From the NCBI GenBank assembly GCA_024636015.1, contig JAGXHU010000037.1, positions 1-39,232 of the forward strand: a stretch of DNA of 39,232 nt. Direction: 5' to 3'. The stretch is from Halothiobacillus sp. (GTDB lineage Bacteria > Pseudomonadota > Gammaproteobacteria > Halothiobacillales > Halothiobacillaceae). Numbering within the stretch: position 1 is the stretch's first letter; each line of letters starts with the position of its first letter. The notes under the pieces were generated by a model. The model searched no databases. It worked only from the letters and a program-made list of their open reading frames with translations, and was not told where the DNA came from. Positions 34,995 through 39,232 of the stretch are shown piece after piece. The translations under genes were made by a program, and so were the position numbers.

Positions 34995-36110
34995 ATGAAA
35001 AAGAATATCATCGCATTCGCAGTAGCCGCAGCTCTGGTTGCTCCGGCAGCCGCTATGGCCAACACCACCCTGTACGGTCATTTCCACGTATCTTATGACT
35101 TCCTGAGTGGTGACAATGCTGCCAACACCACTGGTGGTATCTCCTCCAACTCTTCACGCATCGGTATCAAAGGTAGCGAGAAGATCAACGACGGCCTGTC
35201 AGTGATTTATCAGTACGAAACAACCATCGATGCTGGCACGAATGGCACCAAGTACGACAACAAAACTGGCCTTTATAACAAAGCTGGTTACGGCAACGGT
35301 GGTTTAGGTGGCGAACGTAACACCTTCATCGGTGTAACCGGTGGTTTCGGTACCGCCATTGTTGGTCGTCATGACACCCCGATGAAAATGATGGGCCGTA
35401 AATACGACCTGTTCAACGAAACCATTGGCGATTCACGGGACATCATCAGCGGCCCTTATGCAAACTGGGATCTGCGTACACCGCAAACCATCGCCTATGC
35501 CACGCCTGATCTGATGGGCTTCAAGGCAACTCTTGCTTATGCAAATAACACAAACACCGCGGCGCCCGCAGGTGTTTACGGCGACCAGTTCAAGACTTAC
35601 AGCGCCAGTGCTTCTTATAGCATTGCTGGTTTTGGTCTGGATGCCGCCTATGAGCAGCATAAAAACAATACGACAGTTGCTCCTGCAAACAGCAGCCAAG
35701 ATGCATATCGTCTGGGTGTCAACTATAAGATCGCTGGCTTCAAGGTTATGGGTTTGTACCAAGACATCAAAAATGTTGCCTACACATCTGACAGCGTCAA
35801 ATCTTATGGCGCCGGCGCGGCATACAGCTTCGGTGCGAATACCATTAAGGCTCAGTACTACAAGGCTGACAGCTATGGCTCCACGGGCAGCAATGGCGGC
35901 GATTTGTTGGCCGTTGGTTATGACTACAAGATGAGCAAGCAGACTAGCGTATACGCCATGTATGCTCAAACCAAGAACGACACCAATGGTATGTACACCA
36001 TTATGGGTGGTGGTCATGATTCCGCCTACCCGCAGGGTCCTGCCTTCTCTAACAACACCGTTGACGCTAAGTCTTCAGCTGTTTCAGTTGGTATCGTTCA
36101 CAACTTCTAA
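34995..36110 (+). CDS. Gram-negative general porin
   Basis: An outer-membrane porin of the Gram-negative 'Porin_4' type, a trimeric beta-barrel for passive solute uptake. From the ATG at 34995 (GGAG at 9 bases) it has 371 residues. The signal peptide MKKNIIAFAVAAALVAPAAAMA is cleaved before NTTLYGHFHVSYDF. Typical elements are SSRIGIKGSEKINDGLSVIYQYE, FIGVTGGFGTAIVGRHDTPMK (the loop 3 region), alternating aromatic strands, and the C-terminal Phe (VGIVHNF) used by the BAM complex. Asn/Thr/Tyr-rich composition and even codon use suggest high expression. It is flanked by its own promoter and terminator, so it is monocistronic. Confidence 0.92.
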   Translation: MKKNIIAFAVAAALVAPAAAMANTTLYGHFHVSYDFLSGDNAANTTGGISSNSSRIGIKGSEKINDGLSVIYQYETTIDAGTNGTKYDNKTGLYNKAGYGNGGLGGERNTFIGVTGGFGTAIVGRHDTPMKMMGRKYDLFNETIGDSRDIISGPYANWDLRTPQTIAYATPDLMGFKATLAYANNTNTAAPAGVYGDQFKTYSASASYSIAGFGLDAAYEQHKNNTTVAPANSSQDAYRLGVNYKIAGFKVMGLYQDIKNVAYTSDSVKSYGAGAAYSFGANTIKAQYYKADSYGSTGSNGGDLLAVGYDYKMSKQTSVYAMYAQTKNDTNGMYTIMGGGHDSAYPQGPAFSNNTVDAKSSAVSVGIVHNF

Positions 36111-36120
36111 GGTATGGATG

Positions 36121-36137
36121 ACCTGAGTTGATCAGGT
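36121..36137 (+). promoter_or_regulatory. Small hairpin just after the porin stop
   Basis: ACCTGA-GTTGA-TCAGGT, a perfect 6-base stem 10 bases after the stop, lies ahead of the terminator. It probably stabilises the 3' end of the message. Confidence 0.4.
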
Positions 36138-36157
36138 TATTACAACCCCTTTAGATC

Positions 36158-36180
36158 AAGGCCCCTTCGGGGGCCTTTTT
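36158..36180 (+). terminator. Rho-independent terminator of the porin gene
   Basis: AAGGCCCC (36158-36165), TTCG loop, GGGGCCTT (36170-36177) and a T-run to 36180. A stable tetraloop hairpin typical of strong terminators. Confidence 0.94.
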
Positions 36181-36272
36181 GTTTGCCTCGAAAAAACATA
36201 TCCGTGATCCCCGGTGTGGGCGACTCAATTTGGTTATGATTGCGAACCGAGCGAACCATACCAGGTGCCCTA

Positions 36273-39232
36273 TTGATCCCGTTTTCTCCTCAAACTGACG
36301 AGCCCAGCCAGCATCTGGATGCCTTGAGCTTCCCGTTGTTTGGTAGCCGTCTGATTGAGGCGAGTGCGGGTACAGGCAAGACCTACACCATTGCGGTGCT
36401 CTACCTCCGCCTTGTCCTGGGGCATGGTCGCCTGGACCCTGTCGATTCTGCATCTGAGCGAACGCCACTGATGCCGCCACAGATCCTCGTGGCTACATTT
36501 ACCCAGGCCGCAGCGGATGAACTCCGTGAGCGTATTCGGGCGCGGCTGCATGAGGCCGCTCAAATTTTTCGTAGCGACGACATCGCTGTTGATTACCCGA
36601 ATGCCGACCCTGTCCTTCTGGATCTACGCGCAGACTATGCCAGCCCTCAGAGTCGTCGTGCTGCCGCCCTGCGCCTGGCCAAGGCAGCGGACTGGATGGA
36701 TGAGGCGGCCATCTTCACGATTCACGGCTGGTGTCAGCGGATGTTGATCGAGCATGCCTTCCATAGCCGGAATCTGTTCGATCAGAACCTGTTGACTGGC
36801 ATGGAGCCCCTGATCGAGGAAGCGACACAGGATTATTGGCGGATTCACCTCTACGCGTTGCCATATCCGCAAAGACTGCTGGCGGCGCAGTTGTTGGGTG
36901 ATCCGGGTACATTGTTGAGTCGTGTGCGGGTGTTGCTGGTTCGGGATGGAACGCCGATTTGGCTGGATGGCGGGCCAGTGGCGCTCTCGGACGATGATGC
37001 GGCGGCCATTCTGGCGCGCTTGACGACCCAGAATGAACATCTCCTTGCGGCAGAAGCTGCGGCCCGACAAGCCTGGAATGCGGATCGAGACAACTTGTGT
37101 GCCCTGCTGACAGCCCTGCATCCGGGGCTGAATAAAGTCAGTCACCGGTTGCTGAAAACCGAAGCTGATCTGCAGGACGCGCTGGCGTTGATCTGTGCTT
37201 GGGCAGAACAGGCCCTACCGCTGGATGACAAACTCCGTGCGTTTCTGGCCGCGCCAAAACTGAACAAGGGATATAGCCGCCCGGCCCGCCCGGCCTGGGA
37301 TGCCTTTGCTGATTGGCAGGACGCTGAGGCGCATGTTTCGACGGCAAAAAACCAGGCGCAGCAGGCATTGTGGGCACATGCCGCCCTTTGGCTTCGGTCG
37401 CGTATCGGCGCCGTGCTGGCGGCGCACGGGCAAATGGGCTTCGACGATTTGCTGCTAAATTTGGACCGGGCCTTGGGTGGTACGGAAGGCGCGGCCCTGG
37501 CCAATGCATTGCGCCAACAGTTCCCGGTGGCGCTGATCGACGAGTTCCAGGATACCGACCCCCTGCAGTTCCGGATTTTCGATCGGGTGTTCGGAATCAC
37601 GAAGGCCACCCCGGGCGCTGCCGGGACCGTTGTGCTGATCGGTGACCCGAAACAATCGATTTACCGGTTCCGCGGCGCTGACATTCAGAGCTACCTGACT
37701 GCGCGGGCTGCAACGAGCGGCCGTCATTACACCCTGACCAATAACTATCGGTCGACTGCTGGGCTGGTCAATGCCGTCAATCATGTATTCAGCGCGGCCG
37801 AGTCCTTGCCCCATGGCGCTTTCGGTTATCGAGATGCGGATCGGAACCCGGTTCCATTCCTTAAGGTTGCGGCGAAAGGACAGGCGCGGTGGCTGGAGGA
37901 TCAGGGGAAGCCGCTGCCCTCACTAACGGGCTGGACCTTGCCGGGCGAGACGCGCGCCGCGACGCAGTTCGTCACCGATATGGCTGAGCACTGCGCGACC
38001 GCCATCTGCGATCAGATTCGCGCCGGCGCGGTCGGGCAAACGGTGTTTCATTCGCTTCCGAGCGCTTCGGGCAGCTCGGATTCCCTGCAGCCCCGGGATA
38101 TCGCAGTGTTGGTCTCTACAGGCACGCAAGCCACGGCCATCCAGCAGGCACTGAACCGGCGCGGCGTCAAAAGCGTGTATCTATCGGATCGGCATCGCCT
38201 GTTCGCCTCGGACGAGGCTGCTGATTTTTACCTCTGGCTACGGGCCATGGCCGAACCTAGGCAGTTGGCCCGTGTCCGCAGCGCCCTGGCCACCGGGTCG
38301 TTTTGTCGTTCATTGTCGGAGCTGGATGCAGTGGCGCGGCAAGACGAGCAGCTGGATGCGGCGGCCGAGCACTTCTTCGAATATCACCGTCTTTGGCAGA
38401 CGCGGGGCGTGCTCGCGGCAGTGTATCGCCTGTTGCACGATTACAGTATCCCGGCCCGGCTGCTGACGAACGCAATCGCGGGGTCATCGGGTGAGCGCCG
38501 CCTGATGAACATGCTTCATCTGGCGGATTGGGCGCAGAACGAACAGGCCCAACTGGCGGGCATCGATGCGCTGGTTCAACGGTTCCAGCAGGCGCTGGCT
38601 GCGAATGAGGCCGAACACGAATTGCGTTTGGAGCAGGATGAGAATCTGGTTCAAATCACCACGATTCATTCATCCAAAGGGTTGCAGTACCCAGTCGTTT
38701 ACCTACCATTCCTGTGCCTGATTCGTCCGAGCGAACAGGCCAAAAAGGATATCGCCCGAATCCGGCATGAGGGCACGCAGCGGGTGCTTAGCCTCGGTAT
38801 GGATCCGGTGGCCGTCGAGGCGCAAAGAAATGATGACCTGACCGAAGGACTGCGTTTGATCTATGTGGCGCTGACACGGGCGGAATCTGCTTGCTATGTG
38901 GGTCTGGGGCCAGTGAAGTTCGGTGGTTCGGCGCAAGGCGCGCAAGCCGAAACCGCCCTCGGATATCTAATGGGGCTGAGCGCACAGCCGGATGATTTGG
39001 ATGCGCAGCAGGTTATGGACTCGGCTTTGGGACGATGGGCAGCATGCGCCGATATTGAGATTACGGCAGCCCCGCTGGTCACGATGGATCGGTATCTGGC
39101 GCCCTCGCCCTCGATCGGTACGACATTGGCGCCTCGGCCCCGAGTGTTCCGGTCCTGGCGGATCAGCAGTTTCAGCGGCCTGACCCAAACCCTGCACGAG
39201 ACACGGGCCGAACCCGAAACGCCCGAGCAGGC
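36273..39232 (+). CDS. recB: Exodeoxyribonuclease V beta subunit RecB (partial, runs off the window)
   Basis: RecB is the 3'-5' helicase and nuclease subunit of RecBCD, which processes double-strand breaks. The visible 986 codons are uninterrupted. UvrD-type motifs are in order: Walker A ASAGTGKT (30-37), FTIHGWCQRM (about 148-157), Walker B DEFQDTD (423-429), GDPKQSIYRFRGAD (457-470), NYRST (491-495), TIHSSKGLQYP (797-807) and LIYVALTRAE (862-871). The C-terminal nuclease domain lies outside. There is no ATG before Walker A: the frame opens after a TGA at 36237, so the start must be TTG at 36273 (AGG about 8 bases upstream) or TTG at 36240. No recC is upstream within the window; recC would have to be elsewhere. 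The porin terminator lies just ahead. Confidence 0.95.
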   Translation, partial: MIPFSPQTDEPSQHLDALSFPLFGSRLIEASAGTGKTYTIAVLYLRLVLGHGRLDPVDSASERTPLMPPQILVATFTQAAADELRERIRARLHEAAQIFRSDDIAVDYPNADPVLLDLRADYASPQSRRAAALRLAKAADWMDEAAIFTIHGWCQRMLIEHAFHSRNLFDQNLLTGMEPLIEEATQDYWRIHLYALPYPQRLLAAQLLGDPGTLLSRVRVLLVRDGTPIWLDGGPVALSDDDAAAILARLTTQNEHLLAAEAAARQAWNADRDNLCALLTALHPGLNKVSHRLLKTEADLQDALALICAWAEQALPLDDKLRAFLAAPKLNKGYSRPARPAWDAFADWQDAEAHVSTAKNQAQQALWAHAALWLRSRIGAVLAAHGQMGFDDLLLNLDRALGGTEGAALANALRQQFPVALIDEFQDTDPLQFRIFDRVFGITKATPGAAGTVVLIGDPKQSIYRFRGADIQSYLTARAATSGRHYTLTNNYRSTAGLVNAVNHVFSAAESLPHGAFGYRDADRNPVPFLKVAAKGQARWLEDQGKPLPSLTGWTLPGETRAATQFVTDMAEHCATAICDQIRAGAVGQTVFHSLPSASGSSDSLQPRDIAVLVSTGTQATAIQQALNRRGVKSVYLSDRHRLFASDEAADFYLWLRAMAEPRQLARVRSALATGSFCRSLSELDAVARQDEQLDAAAEHFFEYHRLWQTRGVLAAVYRLLHDYSIPARLLTNAIAGSSGERRLMNMLHLADWAQNEQAQLAGIDALVQRFQQALAANEAEHELRLEQDENLVQITTIHSSKGLQYPVVYLPFLCLIRPSEQAKKDIARIRHEGTQRVLSLGMDPVAVEAQRNDDLTEGLRLIYVALTRAESACYVGLGPVKFGGSAQGAQAETALGYLMGLSAQPDDLDAQQVMDSALGRWAACADIEITAAPLVTMDRYLAPSPSIGTTLAPRPRVFRSWRISSFSGLTQTLHETRAEPETPEQ

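Overview
The window is a piece of a Gram-negative proteobacterial chromosome, most likely gammaproteobacterial. It holds about 27 protein genes, nearly all recognisable core-metabolism or envelope genes. The signs are an outer-membrane porin, lipoprotein and AsmA genes, the asmA-mutY-yggX order, a RecB-type helicase and an SAH riboswitch ahead of ahcY-metF. The sugar-phosphate cluster tkt-gap-pgk-pyk-fba, with an aldolase resembling the Calvin-cycle class II subtype, suggests an autotroph such as a sulfur oxidiser of the Halothiobacillus/Chromatiales type. That taxonomic guess is inference, because no RuBisCO or sulfur-oxidation gene lies in the window.

Layout. Positions 1-136 hold the left end of an IS5-like insertion sequence with the first codons of its transposase. 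Then come a small membrane protein and moaD (minus strand). A divergent plus-strand operon follows: asmA-mutY-yggX (970-4929). From 4938 to 24506 almost everything is on the minus strand. Read in the direction of transcription it is: an orphan PhnD-like periplasmic binding protein; metK; an SAH riboswitch with ahcY-metF; qmcA, a small lipoprotein and nfeD; bioA-rsmE; sucC-sucD-nadE with 4-base overlaps; and pgaA-pgaB-pgaC-pgaD, also overlapping, for export of poly-N-acetylglucosamine biofilm polysaccharide. From 24759 to the end everything is on the plus strand: a thioredoxin-fold protein, tkt-gap-pgk-pyk-fba ended by a strong terminator, ppx, a 582-base intergenic region with a long inverted repeat, a porin with its own terminator, and recB running off the right edge.

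How the parts work together. metK, ahcY and metF form most of the activated-methyl cycle; the riboswitch senses the SAH that AhcY removes. tkt, gap, pgk, pyk and fba carry glycolytic/gluconeogenic and Calvin-cycle carbon flow, with hairpins between genes that may set unequal mRNA levels. PgaABCD make, deacetylate and export a biofilm polymer.

I found no clearly new multi-gene system. The more interesting items are: a PgaB that seems to carry a twin-arginine signal instead of a lipobox; poly-G tracts of 8-9 bases inside asmA and ppx; a solo IS-like end at 19761 matching the one at 136; a lipoprotein gene lodged between qmcA and nfeD; TTGACA-type repeats ahead of pgaA; and an unexplained, possibly structured RNA region between ppx and the porin gene.
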